The notes under the pieces are model-generated. The model worked only from the letters and a program-made list of their open reading frames with translations, did no database searches and was not told where the DNA came from. A stretch of 64,000 nucleotides of DNA from Candidatus Melainabacteria bacterium (GTDB taxonomy: Bacteria; Cyanobacteriota; Vampirovibrionia; Obscuribacterales; Obscuribacteraceae), in assembly GCA_003242885.1 (NCBI GenBank), contig QKMZ01000013.1, positions 1-64,000 on the forward strand. Reading direction: 5' to 3'. Made by a program: the position numbers and the translations under genes. Positions within the stretch are counted from its first letter, which is position 1; each line of letters starts with the position of its first letter. Positions 8,349 to 16,851 of the stretch are shown here, piece after piece.

Positions 8349-9392
8349 ATGTCAGACGCATCTTCACTTGCAGTGGAAAAAAGCACAAAGAAAAAAATGG
8401 CGGACGAAACAGATTCAAACCTAATATTGCCGGATAACCTTCCTGGGCTAAATGCCTGGAAAGCGCGCCGCCACTTGCTCGACACAAAAGATATGAGCGT
8501 CGAAGAAGTCGATGCACTTATAGCTGTCGCAAAGCTCTGCAAAGAAATTCACTCAAAAGGACGACCACCACTGACGGTGCTCAGCCATAAAGTAGTGGCT
8601 AACTTGTTCTACGAAAATTCAACGAGAACCCGCAGCAGCTTTGAACTTGCAGCACGAAAGTTGGGAGCCTCTGTTTTAAACCTGGACATTCGGATGTCGT
8701 CGGTTGCAAAAGGCGAAACGATCGAAGACACTGCACGAACACTGGTGTCGATGGGCGTAGATGCTGTTGTACAGCGCCACAGCTCATCCGGAAGCGCGCA
8801 CAAGCTGGCAGAACTTTTGAGACATGAAGTTCACGTTCTCAATGCAGGGGACGGATGGAATGCTCACCCCACCCAAGCACTGCTCGACCTCTTCAGCATG
8901 CAGGAGACAGGTAAAACAATCAAAGGCCGCAAGGTGGCAATCATCGGAGACATCACGCACAGCCGCGTGGCGCGCTCGAACATCTGGTTGCTGCAAAAAC
9001 TCGGCGCCGATATCCATGTTGCCGGACCGCCGACTCTCGTACCGGTTGAGCTCGACAGTTTCGGCGTAACCGTTCATGAGAAGCTAGAACCTGCCATAAA
9101 AGATGCAGATTTCGTCATCGCACTGAGATTGCAGTTAGAACGCCAAGATGAAGGACTGATACCAAGCATCGGCGAATACAAACGCCTTTACAGGCTCGAT
9201 CACGAGCGCATCAAGCGCTGCAAGCCGGACGTGCGAGTTTTGCACCCAGGACCAGTCAACAGAGGAATCGAGATCACCGATGACCTTGTGGACGACTCGA
9301 AAGTTTCACTAGTAAACCTGCAGGTAGCCAACGGTATCGCCGTAAGAATGGCTGTTTTGTACTTACTCATGTATGACGGTCAAGGCACGTAG
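8349..9392 (+). CDS. pyrB: Aspartate carbamoyltransferase catalytic chain
   Basis: This 347-residue enzyme joins carbamoyl phosphate and L-aspartate to make N-carbamoyl-aspartate in de novo pyrimidine synthesis in the cytoplasm. Visible family motifs are the carbamoyl-phosphate loop FYENSTRTR (S91-T-R-T-R95), HPTQALLD, and HPGPVNRG near the C-terminus. The N-terminus has ~30 extra residues compared with typical ~310-residue chains; an internal ATG at 8397 would shorten it. An SD-like GGAG lies ~12 bases before ATG 8349. pyrC follows ~100 bases downstream, so the two are probably cotranscribed. No regulatory chain (pyrI) is seen nearby. Confidence 0.95.
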   Translation: MSDASSLAVEKSTKKKMADETDSNLILPDNLPGLNAWKARRHLLDTKDMSVEEVDALIAVAKLCKEIHSKGRPPLTVLSHKVVANLFYENSTRTRSSFELAARKLGASVLNLDIRMSSVAKGETIEDTARTLVSMGVDAVVQRHSSSGSAHKLAELLRHEVHVLNAGDGWNAHPTQALLDLFSMQETGKTIKGRKVAIIGDITHSRVARSNIWLLQKLGADIHVAGPPTLVPVELDSFGVTVHEKLEPAIKDADFVIALRLQLERQDEGLIPSIGEYKRLYRLDHERIKRCKPDVRVLHPGPVNRGIEITDDLVDDSKVSLVNLQVANGIAVRMAVLYLLMYDGQGT

Positions 9393-9494
9393 GGGCTATG
9401 CCATGCATCGCCCGAATTGTGTTCGGAACCAGTTCCAAATTCGGATAAAGAAACCAACTCCAACTCCCACACCACGCCAGGCATGGAAAAACTA

Positions 9495-10853
9495 ATGGAA
9501 AGCGCGATTCTCATCAAGAACGGACGAGTAATTAATCCTACTGATGCAAACGGCAAAGCAAGCAGCAATGTCGCCAGCAATCAAAGTCTCGACATTCGCA
9601 TTCGGGACGGCAAGATTACTGAGATGGAGAGCGAACTCAAGCCTAAAGACAACGAATCCGTCGTGGACGCTCAAGGATGCTGGGTTATGCCGGGGTTTGT
9701 CGACATGCATACGCACCTGCGCGACCTCGGGCAAGCGGACAGAGAAGACATTTCCACTGGCACAAAAGCCGCGGCAGCAGGGGGTTATACAACCGTTGTC
9801 GCCATGGCTAACACCGACCCGCCCACCGATTGCGCGGAGATTCTCGACCGAGTAATTAAACGCATCCACGAGCGGGCAATTGTTGAAGTGCTGCCTGTCG
9901 CCGCAGTTACCAAAGGTTTGAAAGGCGTCGAACTGACCAATATGGTCGAGATGTCCGACATGGGCGCCATCGCTTTTTCTGATGACGGCATGCCTATTTC
10001 GAACCTCGATGTACTGCGCCGCGCCTTTGAGTACGCACGTCTGCATGGAAGACCAATCATCAGTCACCCCGAAGACAAAGATCTCTCGCACGGTGGCTCG
10101 ATGAACGAGGGCTGCCAGTCTACCTGCCTTGGCATGAAAGGGATTCCTTCGGCAAGTGAAGCAGCATGCGTAGCACGTGAAATTGAAGTTCTACGTTATA
10201 CAGGCGGGCGCCTGCACTTCGCACACACATCTGCGAAAGCATCTATCGATTTGATTCGCCAGGCGAAGGCACAAGGACTTCAGGTAACCGCTGACGCGAC
10301 CCCACATCACTTGGTTTTGAGCGATGCCGAAATGACGCCTTACGATACGTCATTCAAAATGAATCCACCTCTGCGTTCAAAAAAAGACGTCGAAGCAATC
10401 GAGCAAGCGCTCGTAGAAGGCGTAATCGACGCTATTGCCACCGATCATGCTCCCCACTCAAAATTGGACAAGAGCAAACCATTCGATCATGCTCCATTCG
10501 GAATTATCGGGCTGGAGACGGCATTTTCATTGTGCTTCGAAAAGCTAGTACTCTCGGGCAAAATGGCTCCTAATAAGTTCCTTGCCCTAATCACCACACA
10601 CCCTGCGAAAATCTTGGGTATTCCCGCGCCGCAGATTTCCGTCGGCGCGCGCGCCAACATCGCCATAGTCGACCCTGAAATGCGCTGGAATTTCGAGATT
10701 GTCGAAAGTTTTTCCAAGAGCAAAAACTCACCATTCACCGGTCGTTCTCTCAAAGGCAAAAATCTCGTCACCATCTTCGACGGCAAGATTGTCTACTTCG
10801 ACAAAGAACGAGCCGCGAAGCGCGTGCAAGAAGTTTGCGCCAGTTCAACGTAG
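9495..10853 (+). CDS. pyrC: Dihydroorotase
   Basis: This 452-residue zinc amidohydrolase catalyses cyclisation of N-carbamoyl-aspartate to dihydroorotate, the step after PyrB. Metal-site motifs are visible: HTHLRD (H72, H74), the HPED region, ATPHH and ATDHAPH, typical of class I dihydroorotases. I chose ATG 9495 (MESAILIKNGRV) because family members begin right at this beta strand and GGAAAA precedes it. ATG 9483 and TTG 9417 are in-frame alternatives. It directly follows pyrB and is followed three bases after its stop by a membrane protein gene. Confidence 0.94.
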   Translation: MESAILIKNGRVINPTDANGKASSNVASNQSLDIRIRDGKITEMESELKPKDNESVVDAQGCWVMPGFVDMHTHLRDLGQADREDISTGTKAAAAGGYTTVVAMANTDPPTDCAEILDRVIKRIHERAIVEVLPVAAVTKGLKGVELTNMVEMSDMGAIAFSDDGMPISNLDVLRRAFEYARLHGRPIISHPEDKDLSHGGSMNEGCQSTCLGMKGIPSASEAACVAREIEVLRYTGGRLHFAHTSAKASIDLIRQAKAQGLQVTADATPHHLVLSDAEMTPYDTSFKMNPPLRSKKDVEAIEQALVEGVIDAIATDHAPHSKLDKSKPFDHAPFGIIGLETAFSLCFEKLVLSGKMAPNKFLALITTHPAKILGIPAPQISVGARANIAIVDPEMRWNFEIVESFSKSKNSPFTGRSLKGKNLVTIFDGKIVYFDKERAAKRVQEVCASST

Positions 10854-10856
10854 AAA

Positions 10857-11312
10857 ATGAGTCAGTACCTGAAAGAAACTCGCCGCTATCACCTGGTGAT
10901 TTTGTTCGCCTTGTTATCCGTCGCCCTCTGGGTGACACCAGTGCAGCACATCGTTTCAATCGGTCGCTTTCAACATTATGCGATGGCAATTTTCCTTTTC
11001 TCTTTCGGCTATTTCGTTCAGTCGGTGTATTCGTGGAGAGAATTGTCCAAATTAGCTCGATTCTCTTATATCGCAACTGGTCTATTCTTCTTCTCGGTTG
11101 CACTGGTTTTCTACCAAAACCCTTGGCTCGTTGACCGCGCATCAGTCGCCGGCGAAGACAAAACAAATGCGAGATCGGGCATGTTGGTGACGTACATGGG
11201 TGTGAGCATCATGCTCGGAATTGTCTGGCTCAAGGTCGCGTATGACGAAGCCGTGGAAAAACGCAAAAAACTGCAACTGGAAAGCCCGCCACCGTCTCAG
11301 GAAGTATCGTAG
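10857..11312 (+). CDS. Small membrane protein, four predicted TM helices
   Basis: This 151-residue protein starts three bases after the pyrC stop, so it is almost certainly in the pyrBC transcript. Hydrophobic segments lie at ~13-33, 42-60, 66-86 and 108-127, and the C-terminal tail is charged and Pro-rich. No conserved catalytic motif or known family is recognised. Co-transcription with pyrimidine genes may be incidental. Confidence 0.75.
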   Translation: MSQYLKETRRYHLVILFALLSVALWVTPVQHIVSIGRFQHYAMAIFLFSFGYFVQSVYSWRELSKLARFSYIATGLFFFSVALVFYQNPWLVDRASVAGEDKTNARSGMLVTYMGVSIMLGIVWLKVAYDEAVEKRKKLQLESPPPSQEVS

Positions 11313-11323
11313 GGGTCAAGCAA

Positions 11324-11815
11324 GTGAAGCGAATTATTCTTCTTATCGGAGTGCCCGGCTCAGGTAAATCCACGCTGGCAGCCAAGATTGCAGAGAAGGG
11401 TTTTACCATCATGTGCGCCGACGCCATCCGTGCAGAACTCTACGGAGACGCAGTCGAGCAAGGCGATCCGGCGGAAGTGTTCAAAGTTTTTTTCGAGCGC
11501 ATGGAAAAGTTAATGGCGGATGGCGCGGATCTGATAATCGACAACACCAACGCAAATCCTTTGCACCGAAAAGAAATTCTCGACCGCGCCAAAAAATTTG
11601 AGTATGCCGATGTTCAACTTTGGGTAATGGAAACGCCGCTGCAGGTTTGCATTACGAGAAACAAAAACCGCGGGAGGATGGTGCCGGAAGACATCGTTGC
11701 AAAAATGCATTCGACCATCAGCCGGGGAGGTCGCCCTACCCGGGAAGAGGGAAAGTTGGTGTTAATCCGACCAGGAAATGACGAGAACGATTACAGGTTT
11801 TTCTTTCCAAATTAG
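11324..11815 (+). CDS. P-loop kinase of the AAA_33 / polynucleotide-kinase-like group
   Basis: This 163-residue protein starts at GTG with AGGGG seven bases upstream. The Walker A motif GVPGSGKST is at the N-terminus, a Walker-B-like LIIDNTNANP at ~70, and an arginine-rich lid (RNKNRGRMVPEDIV) follows. These features match the small ATP-dependent kinases related to T4 polynucleotide kinase and zeta-toxin folds (AAA_33). The substrate cannot be assigned: RNA or DNA ends, a nucleotide or a small metabolite are all possible. It sits eleven bases after the membrane protein gene in the same direction. Confidence 0.82.
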   Translation: MKRIILLIGVPGSGKSTLAAKIAEKGFTIMCADAIRAELYGDAVEQGDPAEVFKVFFERMEKLMADGADLIIDNTNANPLHRKEILDRAKKFEYADVQLWVMETPLQVCITRNKNRGRMVPEDIVAKMHSTISRGGRPTREEGKLVLIRPGNDENDYRFFFPN

Positions 11816-11885
11816 AAAAAATGGGTATGAGTAGGGTGTGGAGTGTCCTAGATCAATCTAAAACAAGGCGAGGCAGCCCCCGGGA

Positions 11886-12569
11886 ATGACTACTATCCTG
11901 GAAACGCATGTCGACAGCAATAGCTCTGCAGCAAAGGCTTTGCAGAGTATCCTCGAGATGGGTTTTTTCGAAACTTCAACGATTCACGTCGCCAGTACCG
12001 ACCGCTCGGAAGAGGGCGCCATTTACATCAGCAAGGGCAGCGCCATCAAGGGCGCAGTTTATCGCGAAACCTGCGAGCAAGGGCGCACGGAAAAGGGCTA
12101 TTCGGCACTCCGGCGACTGTTAAACCTCAAGCAAGCCTATTTTGTTTATAAAACGGGCGGAGACCACAGCCTGGCCCTCGAGAGCGAAGGGTTAAACGTC
12201 GATATCGAGGACATCATCCAACAGCTCCCGAATCTTCCGCCGGAAGCACCGGACAGGTACAAACAAGAGCAAACCATTCCGCCCAACCAGAAACAGCGAT
12301 TTGAAATCGACGCCGAAGAGTTGAGAAGCGGCAACCGCCCGCAAGTCGACAAGCACGACCCGGATAAAGTGGCGCGCGGCAAAAAACGCATGCGCAGACT
12401 GGAAATGCGCAACATGATTTTGAAGGGACCCCTGATTTGGGCCTGCGTTATCGGACTAGGCTATGGCGTCTGGCACTACTTCGGGCCAACCATCAAAACC
12501 GCGCTTGCCTCCAAAGGCAAAACAACGCACGCAGTCAAACATAAACCGGCGAAGAAGCGCTCGCACTAA
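11886..12569 (+). CDS. DUF4388-like protein with C-terminal membrane anchor
   Basis: In this 227-residue protein, residues ~10-100 have the pattern of DUF4388/PatA-N-like domains: EGAIYISKGSAIKGAVY, then GYSALRRLLNLKQAYFVY. Such domains are common in gliding and signalling proteins. A Pro/charged linker follows, then one TM segment (LIWACVIGLGYGVWHYFG, ~180-197) and a Lys/His-rich tail (KHKPAKKRSH). The domain would therefore sit in the cytoplasm on a C-terminal anchor. The family assignment is by pattern only. It may be a signalling or assembly adaptor. Confidence 0.7.
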   Translation: MTTILETHVDSNSSAAKALQSILEMGFFETSTIHVASTDRSEEGAIYISKGSAIKGAVYRETCEQGRTEKGYSALRRLLNLKQAYFVYKTGGDHSLALESEGLNVDIEDIIQQLPNLPPEAPDRYKQEQTIPPNQKQRFEIDAEELRSGNRPQVDKHDPDKVARGKKRMRRLEMRNMILKGPLIWACVIGLGYGVWHYFGPTIKTALASKGKTTHAVKHKPAKKRSH

Positions 12570-12627
12570 ACGAACAAGAGTAAAAGCCAAATCCGACGTT
12601 TTGTGCCTGCCGCGCGTTTGAAGAATT

Positions 12628-12738
12628 ATGCAGCGATTAGCTGCTGTTATAGAAATCAAAGGCGAAATCTTGGTAGTCGACTACCCCAAGTTTGGGTTGC
12701 GCTACAAAAGACAACCGCACTTCGTGTCTGAAGACTAA
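12628..12738 (+). CDS. Possible small protein, 36 residues
   Basis: A short frame encodes MQRLAAVIEIKGEILVVDYP then KFGLRYKRQPHFVSED. It has a weak GAAG before the ATG. The alternation of hydrophobic and charged residues is protein-like, and it looks like a beta-hairpin. Evidence is thin. Confidence 0.25.
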   Translation: MQRLAAVIEIKGEILVVDYPKFGLRYKRQPHFVSED

Positions 12739-12973
12739 CCGAAACGAATTCGCGACGCGCCGAAAACATGCCAGTGACAAGCTTTTGGACTGTCATAGCT
12801 GATTATGATGGCAAGAAACATACTATCCCGAATTGGTTCGCTGACTGCTTTTTCGTGTCCAGAGCGAGCTCTAGTCCTTGTCCAAGAAGGTGCCGCTTGG
12901 AATCACTCAGAGGCGTGATAAATACCGCTAGCGCGAACAATTGTATTTTTCGCTATCAGTTACCATTGAGATA

Positions 12974-12992
12974 CCGGTTCTTTATGAACCGG
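12974..12992. other. Perfect hairpin CCGGTTC-TTTAT-GAACCGG
   Basis: A 7-bp perfect stem with a 5-base loop lies ~400 bases after the preceding gene. No T-tract follows, so it is only a weak terminator candidate. Confidence 0.4.
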
Positions 12993-13330
12993 ATTCGTCG
13001 GCGCTAGACTTTGGATTTCCTTTAGATTGGCTCTAAGTCTGAGTATTTCAGCGTCGACACTTATTTAAGACACCAAATTTACAAACTTCATACCGTAAAG
13101 AAAAGTAGAGATTGTAACGTTTGCCACATTTTTGGCGAATAGGGGCATTTCGGTAACTTAGGTTGAATCCCACTTTCACTCCATCATCCCGAGCAATTTC
13201 CCAGCGCCCAGCGCAAACAAGAAGGACTAAAACAGCGATTACAAGAACAGCTTCACTGTTCAGACCATTGCTGTGCTCGGATTTGACGGTTAGAAGGTGG
13301 ACCAAAACCAACTTCCCAAAAGGAAAACAC

Positions 13331-14953
13331 ATGAAACATCTCAAAAAAATTGCAGCTCTCGGTATTTTTGTCAGCGCGCTGTTTAGTACGAATGCGTTTG
13401 CAATTGCGAACGCGCCACCTCCACCCCCAGGCTGCACGCAGATAACGGCAGGACCAGCATCTTGGCCAGAAGGTGGTCACTCTTATTACTGCGGTGCCGC
13501 TACCGCCGCTAATGGCGCCCTGATGCTGGCGCCCTTAAACGGCTTTACCAATATGGGCAAGACTAGCACCGAAATGGTGAATCTTGCTGGAGGTACAAAT
13601 GGTACAAACCGCGGCAACTTTTATTTGTTCGACACTCCAGCTGAATATGCAGCAGCGTTCCCAACCTACGCCCAGCCTACGCCAGGGGCTATTGGCTTAA
13701 CAGTCAGAGATGGTGGAACCGGCGCAGCGATCTTTACTGCCATCTTCCAGAGAAACAGTTTTGGAGTGACCAACCAATTCATCGGCAATACTACTGCTCA
13801 TGAATTAGGACACTGGGTTGATGCACTTGAAGGCGCAGTCCTGACCGGTGACGAAGTCATCTATTTAAATGGCGCAGTCACCGTCGGACATACCATCACA
13901 ATTTCTGTGACAAACGGCCAAATTGTCGGAAATACTGCATCCGTGTCCGTTACAAGCGTTGCTGGAGACACACTTACTACATTGTCCACAAAACTGAAGA
14001 ACGCAGTAAATGCTACTGCAGCTCTTACCAGCAAAGGTTTTACGGCGACTTCCTCTGGGGCTTCATTTACGATCAACTACGTGGGCACCAGCGGGCCAAC
14101 CTACGCATACACGATTACCGGAGCCGGAGCAATAACGGAACAAGTCTGGCTTGATTCTGGGATAAGAGCCTCAGCGGCTGCGCTGTTAACTCACTCTCTC
14201 CATGGTAATCCTGCAAACACAAACGGTGACATCTTCACCTTCAATGGAAAAGCAAACTGCAACACTTCTGCGAGTGGCGTGTTCAATCGTCAGCAGGACA
14301 GTGACCTGAAGTACATTTGCAGCACTAATACAATCGGTTCGATGAGTGGGACTATTACCAATAATGACCAGCTGACTCTCACAATCACCGATCCGGCTAT
14401 GAACGGGGGGATAGGCGTTCCGATTCATGTGCAGGCTATGACAGGCGACACGACAGCAACGCTCGCCACCAAGTTCAAGAATGCTATCAACATGAACGGA
14501 ACTCTGTCGGGAGCTAAAATTACTGCAACATCTTCTGGGTCAAATATCACTATCAACTCGGGCACTGGTAACGTAACCACCTACAGCTATTTCAATGCTG
14601 GTGGGACTGAAAACATGACGCTAGTCAACCAAGGAAATGGCGAGGGGAGTACTTTGAGTACACTCAAATATAATTCGGCCGCTTCCAATTGGACTAATTT
14701 GCAAACTGCGTGGCCCGGCGCAGTTTCAATCTTTGTCACTGACAGTGAAACATTTGCTGAAGTATTCGCTGCACAAACAGGCGGATACACGGATCGCAGT
14801 TTCCCTGGCGGCGGTGGAATTAACTTTCAATCGCAGGATTGGTACTTACAGCAGAATCCCGGCTTCCGATGCACCTGGTACGTGATTCGCAATGCTGGAC
14901 AAAGCCGCATAACGCCAACTTCTGGCTTTCCAGCTGGATGCCCGGCAACTTAA
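13331..14953 (+). CDS. Secreted zincin-type metallopeptidase-like protein with two inserted beta modules
   Basis: This 540-residue protein has SD AGGAAAA and a signal peptide MKHLKKIAALGIFVSALFST, cleaved after AFA. It has a zinc-peptidase motif HELGHWVDALEG (H157-E158...H161). A possible third ligand is in DSETFAEVFAAQTG (E473 or E477), more than 300 residues later. Between them are two related Thr/Ser/Asn-rich beta modules (~170-270 and ~335-430), each with GDTxxTLxTKxKNAxN followed by TATSSGxxxTIN. They are separated by a short core segment (VWLDSGIRASAAALL). The modules resemble beta-rich repeats of surface and tail-fibre proteins. Protease activity is inferred from the motif; it was not matched to a named peptidase family. 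The gene converges with 14996-15481. Confidence 0.8.
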   Translation: MKHLKKIAALGIFVSALFSTNAFAIANAPPPPPGCTQITAGPASWPEGGHSYYCGAATAANGALMLAPLNGFTNMGKTSTEMVNLAGGTNGTNRGNFYLFDTPAEYAAAFPTYAQPTPGAIGLTVRDGGTGAAIFTAIFQRNSFGVTNQFIGNTTAHELGHWVDALEGAVLTGDEVIYLNGAVTVGHTITISVTNGQIVGNTASVSVTSVAGDTLTTLSTKLKNAVNATAALTSKGFTATSSGASFTINYVGTSGPTYAYTITGAGAITEQVWLDSGIRASAAALLTHSLHGNPANTNGDIFTFNGKANCNTSASGVFNRQQDSDLKYICSTNTIGSMSGTITNNDQLTLTITDPAMNGGIGVPIHVQAMTGDTTATLATKFKNAINMNGTLSGAKITATSSGSNITINSGTGNVTTYSYFNAGGTENMTLVNQGNGEGSTLSTLKYNSAASNWTNLQTAWPGAVSIFVTDSETFAEVFAAQTGGYTDRSFPGGGGINFQSQDWYLQQNPGFRCTWYVIRNAGQSRITPTSGFPAGCPAT

Positions 14954-14971
14954 GCTGACTTTTTAGCCTAA

Positions 14972-15001
14972 GAGTGAAGGGTGGCTTTCCGCCCTTCACT
15001 C
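14972..15001. terminator. Strong hairpin between convergent genes
   Basis: A perfect 10-bp stem (GAGTGAAGGG paired with CCCTTCACTC) encloses a 10-base loop, located between the zincin stop and the 3' end of the convergent gene. It overlaps the last few codons of the minus-strand gene. No long T-run is present, but the position suits a shared transcription barrier. Confidence 0.55.
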
Positions 15002-15481
15002 GACCCACTGGCTGTCTATTGATTCCAAACTGCCGCCGTCACTGTAATATCGGGAACGATATCGCGTGACTTTCTTGCTTTTATCGTACTCAACTTCAAC
15101 TACGACTTTTGGACCGTTGCCACATCGAGAGGTGAGCCGGTGCACATAGTACTGAGCCAGACCTTGGAAATCCTGTCTATATCCAGGAAATAAGCCGTCT
15201 ACATAACTTTCTTCTTTGCCTAAAAGGGTTTTTTCCTTCAACAAATCAACCAGCATATGCTCGGGCATGAGCCTTTCTGAGGACGCATGCCACTCTTTTT
15301 CGTTGAATTTGATTTGTGGATCTCGACAGAATATTTTTCCTACTTCTGTATTGTGTTCAACCAGAGGTGACGCCTGACATTCGTAAAGTTGCTTTTGGGA
15401 TATGGACGTTTCTGCTCTGCAACTCATTGATGTGCTGAAAGAAGCAAGCACAAATGTTGCCAATAAAGCTGCTCGGGTCAT
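14996..15481 (-). CDS. Small secreted hypothetical protein
   Basis: This 161-residue protein has an ATG at 15481 with AAGAGG seven bases upstream, and a signal peptide MTRAALLATFVLASFSTSMS. Cysteines lie at the cleavage region (SMSC), within YECQ and FCRDP, and in SRCGNG, which suggests disulfides and possibly lipidation. The C-terminal half is predicted beta-rich (KVVVEVEYDKSKKVTRYRSR). No known family is recognised. The 190 bases upstream, toward vapC, hold only a weak 6-bp hairpin (15577-15596). Confidence 0.7.
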   Translation of the reverse strand: MTRAALLATFVLASFSTSMSCRAETSISQKQLYECQASPLVEHNTEVGKIFCRDPQIKFNEKEWHASSERLMPEHMLVDLLKEKTLLGKEESYVDGLFPGYRQDFQGLAQYYVHRLTSRCGNGPKVVVEVEYDKSKKVTRYRSRYYSDGGSLESIDSQWVE

Positions 15482-15678
15482 AGTCAATGCCTCTTATCAA
15501 AAATTCGTAGCCTTCTCTACAAGGATAAGACAACAAGCCGAAAGTTAGACATGATGCAATTTTTTTGTTTCATTTTTACTACATCTCGAAGTAGTACACA
15601 TGCCCAGTAAGGTGTAGGGATCGGATGAACAATAACGCCCGGTTATTAGATCCCAAACACATATCACTGTGCCCTCAA

Positions 15679-16083
15679 TTATTCAGTTCGCAACCAGTTT
15701 TCAACCTTCAAATTTTTGACGCGCGAGAACTCGCGCACGTTATCTGTAACTAAAACGCATTCTAAAGCAGCCGCCTGAGCTGCGATGAGCAGATCGTTTC
15801 CCCCAATTGGTGTACCTGACTGTTCGAGTTCGGTCCGAATTCGCGCATACTCGACGTCAGCGGGCGATTCATACGGAACAGTTGTTAGTACACTCAAAAC
15901 CGCGTCAAGCTGCGCAGATAATCTTATTGAGCGCTTCTTACTTGCACCGTAACGCAATTCAGACACCACAATTATGCTTGTGCAAATATTCTCTTCACCG
16001 ACAGTACCAATCTTCTCCGCGACTATACCCTGCGGGTTGCGAATTAGGTCCGACAAAATATTCGAATCGAGCAAATACCGCAT
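15679..16083 (-). CDS. vapC: VapC-type PIN-domain ribonuclease toxin
   Basis: This 134-residue PIN-domain protein has the acidic active-site set visible: D6 (LLDSNI), E42 (SELRYG), D97 (GGNDLLIA) and D114 (VTDN). PIN toxins cleave RNA, often tRNA or rRNA, in the cytoplasm when freed from their antitoxin. The ATG at 16083 overlaps the vapB stop as TGATG; a TTG one codon earlier is possible. The length and the GTPIGGNDLLIAAQA segment are typical for this group. The downstream 3' side shows no partner gene. Confidence 0.93.
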   Translation of the reverse strand: MRYLLDSNILSDLIRNPQGIVAEKIGTVGEENICTSIIVVSELRYGASKKRSIRLSAQLDAVLSVLTTVPYESPADVEYARIRTELEQSGTPIGGNDLLIAAQAAALECVLVTDNVREFSRVKNLKVENWLRTE

Positions 16084-16313
16084 CAAAAACTGAATTCATC
16101 AGGTGGAGGATCTGCAATGTTTGGAAATTGCTCCTTCAACGGTTTCAGCGTAGCTAAAACAGCCAGCAGGGACTTCGGTGGAGCTGGTTCGATCACAAGT
16201 CGATCTCCGTCCTTTCGAATGATCGCATCTTCTCCGGGCAATTCGAACTCCCTAGGAATACGAATTGCTTGGTTTCGACCATTTCGAAAAACTTTGATGC
16301 GTCTCTCTTGCAT
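16083..16313 (-). CDS. vapB: VapB-type AbrB-fold antitoxin
   Basis: This 76-residue protein begins MQERRIKVFRNGRNQAIRIP, the swapped-hairpin AbrB DNA-binding fold of VapB antitoxins. Its C-terminal acidic/Pro tail (ADPPPDEFSF) would wrap the toxin. An upstream in-frame start at 16349 would translate across the palindromic operators, so I chose 16313. The gene ends in a TGATG overlap with vapC, so the pair is translationally coupled. VapBC complexes normally repress their own promoter. Confidence 0.92.
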   Translation of the reverse strand: MQERRIKVFRNGRNQAIRIPREFELPGEDAIIRKDGDRLVIEPAPPKSLLAVLATLKPLKEQFPNIADPPPDEFSF

Positions 16314-16326
16314 TGCACACCTTTGA

Positions 16327-16346
16327 GCATATGCTTCAGCATATGC
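16327..16346. promoter_or_regulatory. Twin palindromic operator for vapBC
   Basis: Two identical 8-bp palindromes, GCATATGC-TTCA-GCATATGC, lie 14 bases upstream of the vapB start. AbrB-fold antitoxins bind such AT-centred palindromes in pairs, so this is a likely autoregulatory site overlapping the promoter. Two copies 12 bp centre to centre put the dimers on nearly the same helical face. Confidence 0.65.
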
Positions 16347-16349
16347 CAA

Positions 16350-16851
16350 GTTTCGGTTGGCGTCAAACTCCGGCTAGACCTGACCTAAATTCTCGCGAAC
16401 TGCAACTAGCCAAGGACGATAGGAAAACTACCGCTAGCTGAGCGAAGCAGCAATCACCGTTTCTTAATCAAATGCAAGTCCTTTAGTGGCTTATGTTCTC
16501 AGGTTCTTTTCTACAAACCAGTTAGGGAAGCTTGATTCTGTGAACCTCTTGCACGCGCGCGAAAATTGGCAGCGAGTTTGGCGAGGAGCTTTCTTCTGTC
16601 TAGCCAGACCTGCTAGTGTATGACATCTCTTTTCACCCTTTTCCACAAGACCGAAACTCACAAAAGCTGAACACAGCTAAGCCTTAGCGCACTTTCAATG
16701 CCGATTCCGAACGCCTTCATGGCGCCTGACGCAAGCCGGCAATTGAAAATTCGCGGTGAGCCTCGAAGCTGATTGGAAACAAACCGAGCACTAGCTTCGC
16801 GAATCTTCGCGCAGCTCATGCTCATGACCGAACGTCTGACGACGTTCAGAT
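16350..16851. other. Intergenic region without a convincing gene
   Basis: About 500 bases lie between vapB and the nucleotidyltransferase-like gene. Short frames exist on both strands but lack SDs and protein-like composition. A CGCGAATCTTCGCG palindrome lies at 16798-16811. The region may be remnant sequence; nothing else is recognised. Confidence 0.5.

Larger units (their letters stand above)
12570..13330. other. Intergenic region with one possible small ORF and a hairpin
   Basis: About 760 bases lie between the DUF4388-like gene and the zincin gene. I see one weak 36-codon ORF (12628-12738) and a perfect 7-bp-stem hairpin (12974-12992). The rest is AT-richer with no coding signal; open frames here lack SDs and have biased, non-protein-like composition. 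The last ~100 bases should hold the promoter and leader of the zincin gene. Confidence 0.6.
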
